Assembly (NCBI RefSeq): GCF_004216905.1 | Contig: NZ_SGXJ01000004.1 | Span: forward strand, 248,001 to 312,000 | Direction of reading: 5' to 3' | Length of the DNA: 64,000 bases | Source: Kribbella sp. VKM Ac-2569 | GTDB lineage: Bacteria; Actinomycetota; Actinomycetes; Propionibacteriales; Kribbellaceae | Shown: piece after piece, positions 44,928 through 53,406 of the stretch | Position numbering within the stretch: the stretch's first letter is position 1 | How the letters are laid out: the number at the start of each line of letters is the position of its first letter | Translations under genes and position numbers: made by a program | Notes under the pieces: generated by a model | What the model saw: only the letters and a program-made list of their open reading frames with translations | What the model was told of the DNA's origin: nothing | The model's database searches: none

Positions 44928-45635
44928 TCAACTGCCCCGGCGTTCGGCGAGTACGTCGATGAGCGTGCCGGCCTGGTTCGTCGGGAGGACCCAGTCCTCG
45001 CCGTTCGCCTGCAGGATCACGGCCGGGCCCTGGCTCGCGACCGCGTGGGTGACCGCGATCGGGAACTTGAGCCGTTCCGCACCGGAGAGCGAGAACTCGT
45101 ACGTGCCGGTGATCTCGGTCAGCGGATACGTGCGGAACTGGTGCGCGGCGCGCGGGACCGGGTGCGACTGGACGGTGACCGAGTCCGCGCCGACGAGGAC
45201 GGCGGCGAGCGGGATGCCACGGAGCCGGAAGACCAGCTCGTACGGCGTACCGGCGAGCTCGGGCACGAACGGGACCAGCAGCGCACGGTCGGCCGCCCGC
45301 GCCAGGGCGAGCCCGGCGACGATCCCGAGGATCAGGCCGGGCAGCGCGAGGATCGCCGGCCACCAGACGCCGACCGCCAACGGGAACAGCGTCACCATCA
45401 GACCGGTGAGACCGCCGAACAACCCGGCGACACCGAGCCACCACCGCGGCTGGTACCGATGCCGCTGCCGCAGCACGAACCCGATCACCAACATCGCGAC
45501 CGGCACAACACACCCGATCCACGCCGCCGCCGTACCGCTCGACGCGATCAACGCGACGATCACCAGCAGCACCACGGGAATGCCCAAGTACGTCGCCGCC
45601 ACGATCCGCTGAACCCGCCGATGCCTGCTCTCCAC
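44928..45635 (-). CDS. Membrane protein with PH-like C-terminal domain
   Basis: 235 residues from the GTG at 45635; an in-frame GTG about 18 bases upstream is possible. Two helical hairpins (about 10-50 and 62-110) are followed by a cytoplasmic domain of about 110 residues that resembles the bacterial PH-like group (RTYPLTEITGTYEFSLSGAERLKFPIAVTHAVASQGPAVIL, then a short WVLPTNQAG motif). Function unknown. Divergent from the kinase gene 46 bp away. Confidence 0.65.
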   Translation of the reverse strand: MESRHRRVQRIVAATYLGIPVVLLVIVALIASSGTAAAWIGCVVPVAMLVIGFVLRQRHRYQPRWWLGVAGLFGGLTGLMVTLFPLAVGVWWPAILALPGLILGIVAGLALARAADRALLVPFVPELAGTPYELVFRLRGIPLAAVLVGADSVTVQSHPVPRAAHQFRTYPLTEITGTYEFSLSGAERLKFPIAVTHAVASQGPAVILQANGEDWVLPTNQAGTLIDVLAERRGS

Positions 45636-45681
45636 GGCAAAACCCAAGCACACCTTGCCCGAACCACCTACTCTGCGGGGG

Positions 45682-46572
45682 ATGATCGAGATTCCCGCGA
45701 AGCTCATCCGGAACCACAGCGAGAAGGCCTCGGACTGGCTGGACGGATTGCCCGCTGCCGTCGAGCGGTACGTCGATGAGTGGCAGCTGACCGTGTCCGG
45801 CGACCCGTTGAGTGGCGAGGCGTCGCTCATCCTCCCCGTCGTACGGCGTGACGGGACCGAGGCGATGCTCAAGCTGCAGAGTGTCAACGACGAGTCCGAG
45901 GGCGAGGCGCTCGCGCTGCGCACGTGGAACCACGACGACGTCGTCGAGGTGCTCGAGGACGACCCGGAGACGTCGACGCTGCTGCTGGAACGGCTCGAAC
46001 CGCGAACGCTCGACGACCTTCCCGATCACGTCGAGGCGACCCAGATCCTCGCCGAGCTCCTGAATCACCTGAGCGCCGTACCCGCCCCGCCCGGCATCCG
46101 CCACCTCTCGGACATCGCCGCCGGGATGATCGAGGACGCTCCTCGCCTGATCCCGAAGCTGGCGGACCCGGCCGAGCAGGCGTTGACCTGGCGGTACGTC
46201 GCACAGGTGACCGAGTTGCTGCCGGAACCCGGCGACCGCCTCCTGCACTGGGACCTGCACTACTGCAACGTGATGGCTGCGAAGCGGCAGCCGTGGCTGG
46301 TGATCGACCCGAAGCCGCTGGCCGGCGACCCGGCGTTCGAACTCATGCCGGCGGTGTGGAACCGGTGGGACGATCTGGTGGCGACCGGCGATCTCTCGCA
46401 AGCGATCCGCGACCGGTTCGACCTCATGCTCGAGGTGACCGGCATCGACCGGGACCGTGCGCTCGGGTGGACGGCAGGGCGGATCCTGCAGAACGTGCTG
46501 TGGTTCACCGCCGACGGCGATACCCGGATCGAAGCGGAGCTGAAGGCCGTCTCCGATGCCCTGCTCGTGTGA
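45682..46572 (+). CDS. Aminoglycoside/hydroxyurea phosphotransferase-like kinase (APH(6) type)
   Basis: 296 residues from the ATG at 45682; a GGGGG run is directly upstream. PF04655-like fold: KLQSVNDESEGEALALRTW in the N-lobe, the catalytic loop LHWDLHYCNVM (HxDxxxxN) and the metal-binding VIDPKPLAGDPAFEL, which are characteristic of streptomycin 6-kinases and hydroxyurea kinases. It may inactivate an antibiotic or phosphorylate a metabolite; chromosomal copies are common in soil actinobacteria and often have no known resistance role. Confidence 0.86.
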   Translation: MIEIPAKLIRNHSEKASDWLDGLPAAVERYVDEWQLTVSGDPLSGEASLILPVVRRDGTEAMLKLQSVNDESEGEALALRTWNHDDVVEVLEDDPETSTLLLERLEPRTLDDLPDHVEATQILAELLNHLSAVPAPPGIRHLSDIAAGMIEDAPRLIPKLADPAEQALTWRYVAQVTELLPEPGDRLLHWDLHYCNVMAAKRQPWLVIDPKPLAGDPAFELMPAVWNRWDDLVATGDLSQAIRDRFDLMLEVTGIDRDRALGWTAGRILQNVLWFTADGDTRIEAELKAVSDALLV

Positions 46573-46584
46573 TTACATGATTAC

Positions 46585-47043
46585 GTGACTACTCCGACGC
46601 TGTACGAGTGGGCCGGCGGGCACGAGGCGCTGCGCCGGCTGACCGAGGTGTTCTACAACCAGGTGCTCGAGGACCCGATCCTCGCACCGGTCTTCGCGCA
46701 CATGAGCGAGAACCACCGCGAGCACGTGGCGATCTGGCTCGGCGAGGTGTTCCGCGGCCACAGCCGGTACACCGACGAGCTCGGCGGCTACCCGGCGATG
46801 CTGTCGCACCACCTGAATCTCAAGCTGACCGAGGAACAGCGGTCCCGCTGGGCCGCCCTGATCGCGAGCAGCGCCGACCCCGCAGGCCTCCCGGACGACC
46901 CGGAGTTCCGGTCCGCCTTCGTCGCGTACGTCGAGTGGGGCACCCGGATCGCACTGGCCAACTCCCAGCCCGGCGCAACCCCGCCACCGAAGGCCCCTGT
47001 CCCGCACTGGGGCTGGGGCGAGGCACCGCCGTACCAGCCTTAG
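46585..47043 (+). CDS. Group II truncated hemoglobin
   Basis: 152 residues from a GTG, 12 bp after the kinase gene. A short 2-on-2 globin with a Pro-rich C-terminal tail (PPPKAPVPHWGWGEAPPYQP), as in several actinobacterial members. The start TLYEWAGGHEALRRLTEVFYNQVLEDPIL contains the B-helix Tyr, and HREHVAIWLGEVF and MLSHHLNLKLTEEQRSRW give the proximal His region. Expected to bind oxygen or NO. Its 3' end overlaps the convergent membrane protein by four bases. Confidence 0.9.
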   Translation: MTTPTLYEWAGGHEALRRLTEVFYNQVLEDPILAPVFAHMSENHREHVAIWLGEVFRGHSRYTDELGGYPAMLSHHLNLKLTEEQRSRWAALIASSADPAGLPDDPEFRSAFVAYVEWGTRIALANSQPGATPPPKAPVPHWGWGEAPPYQP

Positions 47044-47690
47044 TTGCGGTCCCAGGTGCGGCGGGCGTGGCGGACGATCAGCAGGACGACGGTCGCCAGT
47101 ACCGCGATGCCCCCAGCGATCCCGACGATGACGGCCACGGTGCGTCCGGCGCCGAACGTGTCCGCGACGAGGCCGGCCAATGCCCCGACGAGGACCGCCA
47201 CGATCACGCTGACGAGCAGCGCGATACTCGACACGTACTGCGTGGCCGGGATCCGGGTCCGGCGGGTGCCGTAGGTTCGCATGATCCCAGCGATGTCCTC
47301 GCGGTGCCCGGTGATGAAGTACTCCTCGAGCTCGGGCGCGATGGCGAGGTAGCCCCGCCGCAACCGGTTCATCCCGATCACCAGCTCGACGTCCTCGCCG
47401 TTGAGCTGCACCAGGCGGATCACGGTGGCCACGCCGATGACGACCAGCAACGGGATGACCAGCAGCGCGAAGATCTGGAACCCGACGCCGAAGTCGGTGC
47501 TCTGCGCCACCAGGGCGAGCGCGACCATCGTCGCCGACACCACCGTCACGAACCAGCTCGCGCGGCTGAAGCTCTCGCTCCACGCCAGGCTGCGGGTGGC
47601 CAGCAGGCTCCAGTGCTCGGTGGACAGGATCTGCGCCCGAACACCGGGCGGAGTGGGTCCGTCGGGCTGGATGGACTCCTCGTCGGGCAT
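47040..47690 (-). CDS. Four-span membrane protein, hypothetical
   Basis: 216 residues. Two membrane hairpins (about 45-95 and 150-205) flank a conserved-looking cytoplasmic loop (GMNRLRRGYLAIAPELEEYFITGHREDIAGIMRTYG). I do not recognise a named family. No enzymatic motif is visible. Convergent with the globin gene. Confidence 0.65.
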   Translation of the reverse strand: MPDEESIQPDGPTPPGVRAQILSTEHWSLLATRSLAWSESFSRASWFVTVVSATMVALALVAQSTDFGVGFQIFALLVIPLLVVIGVATVIRLVQLNGEDVELVIGMNRLRRGYLAIAPELEEYFITGHREDIAGIMRTYGTRRTRIPATQYVSSIALLVSVIVAVLVGALAGLVADTFGAGRTVAVIVGIAGGIAVLATVVLLIVRHARRTWDRN

Positions 47691-47819
47691 ATCAGCCTCC
47701 TCGGGCTGCGTCGGTCCGATCGTGCCAGTGTCGCGGACGGGCGCTGCTTCGGCGAACTGCGGGTTGGGTAGAGTCCCGGTTCACGTTGTGTCTGCCGGCG
47801 GGGATGCGAGGGTTTACCT

Positions 47820-48875
47820 GTGACCGCTCAGCTCGAATACCCCGACATTCAGGATTCTGACGCGCTGCTGTCCGTGCAGGGCCTGTGGAAAGTGTTCGGC
47901 CCGAAGGCCCAGCGCGTCCCGCGCCGGCCCGAGCTCGCTGCTCTGGACCGCGCCGCGCTTTACGCGAAGACCGGCTGTACGGCGGCCGTTCGCGACCTGA
48001 GTTTCGACGTTGCGCCCGGTGAGGTGTTCGTCGTGATGGGGCTCTCCGGCTCGGGCAAGTCCACGCTGGTCCGGTGCCTGACCCGCCTGATCGAGCCGAC
48101 CGCCGGACGGCTGGTCTTCGAGGGCGAGGACCTGCGCGCAGCCGACGAGAAGCGGCTGCGTGCGCTCCGGCGGAGCAAGTTCTCGATGGTGTTCCAGCAC
48201 TTCGGGCTGCTGCCGCACCGCAAGGTGATCGACAACGTCTCGTACGGCCTGGAGATCCGCGGCGAGAGCAAGCCGGACCGGCGGCGCCGCGCCCAAGAGG
48301 TCATCGACCTGGTCGGCCTGTCCGGCAACGAGCACCTGTATCCCGAGCAGCTGTCCGGCGGCATGCAGCAGCGAGTCGGCCTGGCGCGGGCGCTCGCCAA
48401 CGATCCCGACGTACTGCTGTTCGACGAGCCGTTCTCCGCGCTCGACCCGCTGATTCGGCGCGAGATGCAGACCGAGGTCGTCCGGCTGCACCGCGAGGTC
48501 GGCAAGACGATGGTGTTCATCACCCACGACCTGTCCGAGGCCCTGAAGCTGGGCGACCGGATCCTGTTGATGCGCGACGGCGCCGCGGTCCAGCTCGGCA
48601 CCGGCGACGAACTCGTCGGGGCGCCGGCCGACGACTACGTGCGCGAGTTCGTCCGCGACGTCCAGCGAGCCGACGTACTGACCCTGCGGTGGATCGCCCG
48701 GCGACCGCGCGACGGCGAGCCGTTGGACGGACCCGAGCTCGGTCCGGACGTCCTGGTCCGTGAGGCGACCCGCCTCGTGCTGGAGGCCGACCGGCCGGTC
48801 AAGGTCGTCTCGAACGGCACACTGCTCGGTGTGGTCGGTGACGAGGAGATTCTCGCCGTCGTCGCGGACAGCTGA
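47820..48875 (+). CDS. proV: Glycine betaine/proline ABC importer ATPase (ProV/OpuAA type)
   Basis: 351 residues from a GTG. It begins with the family-typical GLWKVFGPKA segment; Walker A MGLSGSGKSTLVRCL, signature LSGGMQQRVGLARAL, Walker B VLLFDEPFSALDPLIRREMQ and the His switch FITHDLSEAL. The C-terminal 90 residues contain a shortened regulatory region in place of a full CBS pair. Drives osmoprotectant import with the two following genes; stop and next start overlap (TGATG). Confidence 0.92.
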   Translation: MTAQLEYPDIQDSDALLSVQGLWKVFGPKAQRVPRRPELAALDRAALYAKTGCTAAVRDLSFDVAPGEVFVVMGLSGSGKSTLVRCLTRLIEPTAGRLVFEGEDLRAADEKRLRALRRSKFSMVFQHFGLLPHRKVIDNVSYGLEIRGESKPDRRRRAQEVIDLVGLSGNEHLYPEQLSGGMQQRVGLARALANDPDVLLFDEPFSALDPLIRREMQTEVVRLHREVGKTMVFITHDLSEALKLGDRILLMRDGAAVQLGTGDELVGAPADDYVREFVRDVQRADVLTLRWIARRPRDGEPLDGPELGPDVLVREATRLVLEADRPVKVVSNGTLLGVVGDEEILAVVADS

Positions 48876-50827
48876 TGGCCGCCGTCACGAGTGACATGGA
48901 AGTCGAGGTACGTCGGCCGCGGCGCAGCGTGGTCGTCGGCGTGCTGCTCGTCGTCTGGGTCGCGGCGTACTTCGTCCTGCGCGGCATCGACACGCTCGTC
49001 CTCGGCGGGCAGGAGACCACCCCGCTCCATCGCTGGCTGACCGAACACCGCGACGATGTCGGTCAGGGCAACGTCTTCTTCGACGCGATCCGGATCGCGG
49101 TCGACCACTTCGTCGTACTGCTGCAGAACGTGATCTCGCAGCCGTCGTTCGACCGCCCGGTGCCGGTGATCGGGTGGCTCGGGGTGGTCGCGACCTCGGC
49201 GTACTGCGCTTGGGCGTTCGGCAACTGGAAGGTCGCCGTACTGACTGCTGCGGGGCTCGGCTTCGTCGGGTTGCAGGGGTTGTGGCAGGAGAGCATGGAC
49301 ACGCTCGCGCTGACCGTCGCGGCCGTGTTGCTGTCCTTGCTGATCGCGATCCCGCTCGGGATCTGGGCGGGACTGTCGAACCGCGCGTTCCGGGTCGCGA
49401 CGCTGGTGCTCGACCTGATGCAGACGCTGCCGACGTTCGTGTACCTCGCGCCGTTGACGCTGTTCTTCGCGATCGGTCCGGCCGCGGCGACGATCGCCAC
49501 CTTGATCTACGCGGCGCCGCCCGCGGTCCGGCTGACCGCGCACGCGATCCGCTCGGTGCCGCCGGAGAGTGTCGAGGCCGCGCGCTCGCTCGGCTCGACC
49601 CGTGGCCAGACGCTGCTGAAGGTCCTGCTGCCCATGTCGCGGTCGACCGTTGTCGTCGGCATCAACCAGACCATCATGGCGGCGCTCTCGATGGTGACCG
49701 TCGCCGCGCTGATCGACGCACCGGGCCTCGGCCAGACCGTGCTGAAGGCACTGCAAACGCTCGACGTCGGCGTCGCGTTCAACGCCGGTCTGGCGATCGT
49801 GGTGATCGCGATCGTCCTCGACCGGGTGACGACGGCGGCGGGTGACCGGCCTTGGCGTACGGCGAGTGTGCGGCGGAAGGTACTACTCGGCGCAGGCGCT
49901 CTTGCGGTGCTCGTCGCGGTCTGGTTCTCCCGCACCTACGTGTGGGCCGCAGACTTTCCCTCGGACGTCAACGTGGGCTCGCGAATCGCGGTGGTCGCCT
50001 CGGACGTGACCGACTGGGTGCAGAACGTTTTCGGCGGGTTCACGTACGGCCTGCGGGACGCGGTCACCATCGGTCTGCTGAACCCGCTCGAGGGGCTCCT
50101 GACCGGTTCGCCTTGGTGGCTCGTCAGCGCGGTCGTCGTGGCGTTGGCCGCCGTACTCGGAGGTTGGCGGGGCGCTGTGCCCGCGGCGGTGTGCCTCCTG
50201 TTGCTGGTGGCAACTGGCGTGTGGCAGGACAGCATGGTCACGCTGGCGTCGACGTTGCTCGCGACGGTCGTGGTCGTGGCCGTAGGGCTCGCGCTCGGTG
50301 TGTGGGCCGGGCGGAACCGTCGAGTCGACACCTGGATCCGGCCGGTGCTGGACGCGGGACAGACGATGCCGCCGTTCGTGTACCTGGTGCCGTTCCTGGC
50401 GTTGTTCGGGACCAGCCGGTTCACCGCGATCGCGGCCGCGGTGGTGTTCGCCGTACCGGTGACCACCAAGATCGTTGCGGACGGCATCAGGGCGGTGCCG
50501 GTCGCGACTGTGGAGGCGGCGAACTCGGTCGGATCGAGCGCCTGGCAGGTGATCAGCAAGGTGCAGCTGCCGGTCGCGCGGCGGGCGATCACGCTCGCGA
50601 TCAACCAGGGGCTGATCTACGTGTTGTCGATGGTGGTCGTCGGCGGACTGGTCGGCGCGGGCGCGTTGGGGTACGACGTGGCCGCCGGCTTCGCGCAGAG
50701 CGAGCTGTACGGCAAGGGGCTGGCCGCCGGACTCGCTATCGTCCTGCTGGGCGTCATGCTCGACCGCATCACGCAGGCGGCAGCTCGTCGTACCCAGGAT
50801 TTCCAAAGTAGAGGAGACAAGCGGTGA
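48875..50827 (+). CDS. proW: Betaine ABC importer permease, two permease domains fused
   Basis: 650 residues, about twice the normal ProW length. Two binding-protein-dependent permease domains lie in tandem: the first (about 100-315) with DLMQTLPTFVYLAPL and EAARSLGSTRGQTLLKVLLP, the second (about 415-635) with DAGQTMPPFVYLVPF and EAANSVGSSAWQVISKVQLP; each EAA loop contacts one ATPase subunit. A fused pair can replace the permease dimer. The end overlaps the next start by four bases (GTGA). Confidence 0.9.
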   Translation: MAAVTSDMEVEVRRPRRSVVVGVLLVVWVAAYFVLRGIDTLVLGGQETTPLHRWLTEHRDDVGQGNVFFDAIRIAVDHFVVLLQNVISQPSFDRPVPVIGWLGVVATSAYCAWAFGNWKVAVLTAAGLGFVGLQGLWQESMDTLALTVAAVLLSLLIAIPLGIWAGLSNRAFRVATLVLDLMQTLPTFVYLAPLTLFFAIGPAAATIATLIYAAPPAVRLTAHAIRSVPPESVEAARSLGSTRGQTLLKVLLPMSRSTVVVGINQTIMAALSMVTVAALIDAPGLGQTVLKALQTLDVGVAFNAGLAIVVIAIVLDRVTTAAGDRPWRTASVRRKVLLGAGALAVLVAVWFSRTYVWAADFPSDVNVGSRIAVVASDVTDWVQNVFGGFTYGLRDAVTIGLLNPLEGLLTGSPWWLVSAVVVALAAVLGGWRGAVPAAVCLLLLVATGVWQDSMVTLASTLLATVVVVAVGLALGVWAGRNRRVDTWIRPVLDAGQTMPPFVYLVPFLALFGTSRFTAIAAAVVFAVPVTTKIVADGIRAVPVATVEAANSVGSSAWQVISKVQLPVARRAITLAINQGLIYVLSMVVVGGLVGAGALGYDVAAGFAQSELYGKGLAAGLAIVLLGVMLDRITQAAARRTQDFQSRGDKR

Positions 50828-51777
50828 AGAAGCTCCGGTACGCCGGTGTGCTGACGGCGGTGGCGCTCGCGTTGACCGGGTGTGGCGGCGAGAAGATCGG
50901 TTCCCAGCCGCAACCGAGCGCCGGCAAGGAGTGCGGCACGTTCAACCTGACCGTGAGCCCGTGGGTCGGGTACGAGGCGAACGCCGCCGTGGTGGCGTAC
51001 GTCGCGACCAAGGACCTCGGCTGCAAGGTGGTGAAGAAGAACCTCAAGGAGGAGATCGCCTGGCAGGGCTTCTCCACCGGCGAGGTGGACGTGAACCTGG
51101 AGAACTGGGGCCACGAGGACCTGAAGAAGAAGTACATCACCACCGACAAGGTCGCGGTCGAGGCCGGCTCCACCGGCGTCAAGGGCGTGATCGGCTGGTA
51201 CGTGCCGCCGTGGATGGCCGCCAAGTACCCGGACATCACGGACTGGAAGAACCTCAACAAGTACGCCGCCCTGTTCAAGACGTCGGAGTCCGGCGGCAAG
51301 GGGCAGCTGCTCGACGGCGACCCGTCGTACGTGACGAACGACGAGGCGCTGGTGAAGAACCTGGCGCTGAACTACAAGGTCGTGCAGAGCGGCAGCGAGA
51401 CCGCGCTGATCCAGGCGTTCCGGGACGCGGAGAAGAACAAGCGGCCGCTGCTCGCGTACTTCTACGAGCCGCAGTGGTTCTTCAACGAGGTCAAGCTGGT
51501 GAAGATCAACCTGCCCGCGTACAAGGCCGGCTGCGACGCGGTCCCGGCGAAGATCGCCTGCGACTACCCGCCGTACGACCTCGACAAGATCGTCTCGAAG
51601 AAGTTCGCCGACTCCGGCAGCCCGGCGTACGACCTGGTCAAGAACTTCCAGTGGACCAACGAGGACCAGAACGCCGTCGCCCGCATGATCGCCGTCGACA
51701 AACTCACCCCCGACCAGGCCGCCGAGAAGTGGGTCAAGGACAACCAGCCCAAGGTCAACGCCTGGCTCGGAAAGTAA
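50824..51777 (+). CDS. proX: Betaine-binding lipoprotein (OpuAC/ProX type)
   Basis: 317 residues from a GTG. Lipoprotein signal with lipobox LTGC (Cys about 20), then the OpuAC substrate-binding domain: SPWVGYEANAAVVAYV, EIAWQGFSTGEVDVNLENW, GWYVPPWMA and LAYFYEPQWFF, which supply Trp/Tyr residues for a quaternary-amine cage. Third gene of the importer operon. Substrate could be glycine betaine, choline or proline betaine. Confidence 0.92.
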   Translation: MKKLRYAGVLTAVALALTGCGGEKIGSQPQPSAGKECGTFNLTVSPWVGYEANAAVVAYVATKDLGCKVVKKNLKEEIAWQGFSTGEVDVNLENWGHEDLKKKYITTDKVAVEAGSTGVKGVIGWYVPPWMAAKYPDITDWKNLNKYAALFKTSESGGKGQLLDGDPSYVTNDEALVKNLALNYKVVQSGSETALIQAFRDAEKNKRPLLAYFYEPQWFFNEVKLVKINLPAYKAGCDAVPAKIACDYPPYDLDKIVSKKFADSGSPAYDLVKNFQWTNEDQNAVARMIAVDKLTPDQAAEKWVKDNQPKVNAWLGK

Positions 51778-51835
51778 CAACCAACTGTAGTTTCAAGCGG
51801 CTCTCCTGGTCGGCCGCCACCCGCCAGCAGACGAC

Positions 51836-51907
51836 GGGTTATCCCCTCGCGTGGTGGGTTCTCTACTGATATGCGAGGGGAGAACCCTGCACACGGGCGG
51901 ATAACCC
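51836..51907. repeat. Interlocking inverted repeats downstream of the betaine importer
   Basis: Outer arms GGGTTATCC (51836-51844) and GGATAACCC (51899-51907). Inside are two crossing pairs: CCCCTCGC (51843-51850) with GCGAGGGG (51873-51880), and GGGTTCTC (51856-51863) with GAGAACCC (51880-51887). Pair order 1-2-1'-2' means the two inner hairpins exclude each other. Gene-free DNA. Confidence 0.55.
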
Positions 51908-51959
51908 CGGCTCTTGTCCGGGATCGCGCGGCCGGAGGCCTCGGTCGCGCCGGCCACCC

Positions 51960-52037
51960 TTCGCCCGTGCAGACGCCGCGGGGTACGGCGCCGACGGCCT
52001 GAGCGCGCTCGTCGAACTGGTCAGGAAGCCCGACTAG
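51960..52037 (+). pseudogene. Possible C-terminal remnant of an imine reductase/6PGDH-like oxidoreductase
   Basis: The open end FARADAAGYGADGLSALVEL plus VRKPD and stop resembles the last turn-helix of NADPH-dependent imine reductase/beta-hydroxyacid dehydrogenase proteins (AG.G..G.S.LIELLR). The frame is not coding-like upstream of 51960 and no start exists, so it would be a decayed 3' fragment. The match is short and could be chance. Confidence 0.25.
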
Positions 52038-52282
52038 GCCGTTGTGGTCAGCTTGCACTGGCCGTCGACGCAGTCGCGTTGGAGTTTGCCGCGGGAGATC
52101 GTTTCGATCAGGCCGATGACCCAGCAAGTGGGGCAGCCGCGGAAGGCAAGGAGGGTCACGGGAAGGAGCAGGAGGCTGGCTGGGCCTACTGCCAGCAGTA
52201 AGGCGAAGGCGGCGATCAGGCTGCCGAAGCCGATGACGCCACGGACCAGGTGCCGGGTCAGGGAGGTGCCGGCGAAGGTCAT
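52034..52282 (-). CDS. Small membrane protein with CPTCW motif
   Basis: 82 residues from the ATG at 52282, which overlaps the stop of the sigma-like gene (ATGA). One to two membrane segments (about 14-46), then GCPTCWVIGLIETISRGKLQRDCVDGQC: a CxxC pair followed by two more Cys in the tail, which could bind metal or act in redox. I do not recognise a named family. It is last in a three-gene minus-strand unit with a truncated ECF sigma factor and a 30-residue peptide. Confidence 0.6.
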   Translation of the reverse strand: MTFAGTSLTRHLVRGVIGFGSLIAAFALLLAVGPASLLLLPVTLLAFRGCPTCWVIGLIETISRGKLQRDCVDGQCKLTTTA

Positions 52283-52527
52283 GTGGGGGCTCCCAGGGAT
52301 TCGCGCACGGTGCTGCGGGCGCGGTGCAGGCGGGACTTCATGGCGGGGACCGTGAGGCCGAGGGCCTTCAGGGCCTCCTGCGCCGCGTCCTCGGCGTCCT
52401 CCGGCGTCGCGCACAGCGTCCGGGCGAACCGCCGTACGGTCGGATGCGAGTCCGCGACCAGCGCGGTGAGGGCGTCGACGTCGCCGTGCTGGGCGGCGCG
52501 GATCAGCTGTTCGTCGAGGTCAGCCAC
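52279..52527 (-). CDS. Internally deleted ECF sigma factor (region 2 N-part joined to region 4 C-part)
   Basis: 82 residues from a GTG preceded by GGAGGG. Residues 1-46 (LIRAAQHGDVDALTALVADSHPTVRRFARTLCATPEDAEDAAQEAL) are the beginning of sigma region 2. Residues 48-82 (ALGLTVPAMKSRLHRARSTVRESLG) are the recognition helix end of region 4. The roughly 80-100 residues that normally lie between, including core-binding and -10 helices, are missing without a frameshift. It cannot be a normal sigma factor. It may be decaying, or act as a small DNA-binding protein. Its start overlaps the upstream 30-residue ORF and its stop overlaps the CPTCW gene. Confidence 0.55.
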   Translation of the reverse strand: MADLDEQLIRAAQHGDVDALTALVADSHPTVRRFARTLCATPEDAEDAAQEALKALGLTVPAMKSRLHRARSTVRESLGAPT

Positions 52528-52612
52528 GGGCCCTCCGACGCAGTACGACGACGCTGCAGGTGCCGAGCAGCGCGACGGCGACGATTGCCGCGACGATCAG
52601 GGTGACGGTCAT
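52520..52612 (-). CDS. 30-residue single-span membrane peptide
   Basis: Too short for usual gene finders: an ATG at 52612 with AAGGAG six bases upstream, a hydrophobic core (VTLIVAAIVAVALLGTCSVVVL) and a basic RRRARG tail. The stop overlaps the GTG start of the truncated sigma gene by eight bases, an arrangement typical of translational coupling. No family recognised. Confidence 0.45.
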   Translation of the reverse strand: MTVTLIVAAIVAVALLGTCSVVVLRRRARG

Positions 52613-52774
52613 GGGGAGCTCCTTCATCGGATGCGATTTCAGGAGTAAGAGTCAGCGGCCGGCCGAAAGGATTCAGGCTGAAGTGGGGTTGAGCTTGTAC
52701 ACACGGGCTGGGGGCAACTATCACGATCTTGGCGGGCAACGCCGATGACACGCCGGATTTCGGGTCTGTCCGGG

Positions 52775-52780
52775 TAGATT
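52775..52780 (+). promoter_or_regulatory. Possible -10 element for a leaderless ParA mRNA
   Basis: TAGATT ends seven bases before the ATG of the ParA gene and no Shine-Dalgarno sequence is present. This spacing is typical of leaderless transcripts in actinobacteria. No clear -35 element. Confidence 0.35.
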
Positions 52781-52787
52781 CTCTCCC

Positions 52788-53384
52788 ATGATCATCGTGA
52801 CAGCTGCACTGAAGGGCGGGGTCGGGAAGACAACCACGTCGGTGTACTTGGCCGCGCTGGCATCTTCCAACCGTCGCACAGCCACTCTGATCGACGCCGA
52901 TCCGCAGGGTAGCGCCGCGGACTGGATCGCGGAGTCCGAGGACGAACAACTGAACAGGATCGAGATCGCGGAGGCGCCGACCGAGCGCCTGCTGAGCAAG
53001 GCGGTGGACAAGGTCCCGCCGGAGGGTATCGGCATCGTCGACATGCCCCCGTCCCACGAACGGATGCTCAACAAGGCGCTCGAACGGGCCCGGATCGTGA
53101 TCCTTCCGACGCGGGTCGGCGGCGTCGAGACTCCCCGGGTCAAGGCGGTGCTGGAGCTGGTTCCCGACCACATCCCGGTCGGCCTGGTGATCTGCTCGGC
53201 GCGGACCTACACGCGGTCGTACCAGGAAGCCATGCAGCAGTACGCGGAGGAGAACATCCCGGTCTGGGGCACCATCCCCGAGCGGGTCTCCATCACCGCC
53301 GGGCCGACGGGACCGCTCGCGGCCGACGGCCTCGAGTCCTACAAGAAGGTCTGGCGCAAGATCCTCGCCGCGGCCCGTAGCTAA
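52788..53384 (+). CDS. Orphan ParA/MinD-type ATPase
   Basis: 198 residues, at the short end for ParA. Deviant Walker A KGGVGKTT at 9-16 with the signature Lys9, then IDADPQGSAADW and IVDMPPS (Walker B). The C-terminal half keeps the ILPTRVGG nucleotide-contact region. No ParB or HTH partner lies beside it, so it is not a plasmid partition pair. Such orphan ParAs position membrane or cytoplasmic cargo; the cargo is unknown. Neighbours give no clue. Confidence 0.85.
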   Translation: MIIVTAALKGGVGKTTTSVYLAALASSNRRTATLIDADPQGSAADWIAESEDEQLNRIEIAEAPTERLLSKAVDKVPPEGIGIVDMPPSHERMLNKALERARIVILPTRVGGVETPRVKAVLELVPDHIPVGLVICSARTYTRSYQEAMQQYAEENIPVWGTIPERVSITAGPTGPLAADGLESYKKVWRKILAAARS

Positions 53385-53406
53385 GGCTTCGTCGGCAGTG
53401 CTCCGT

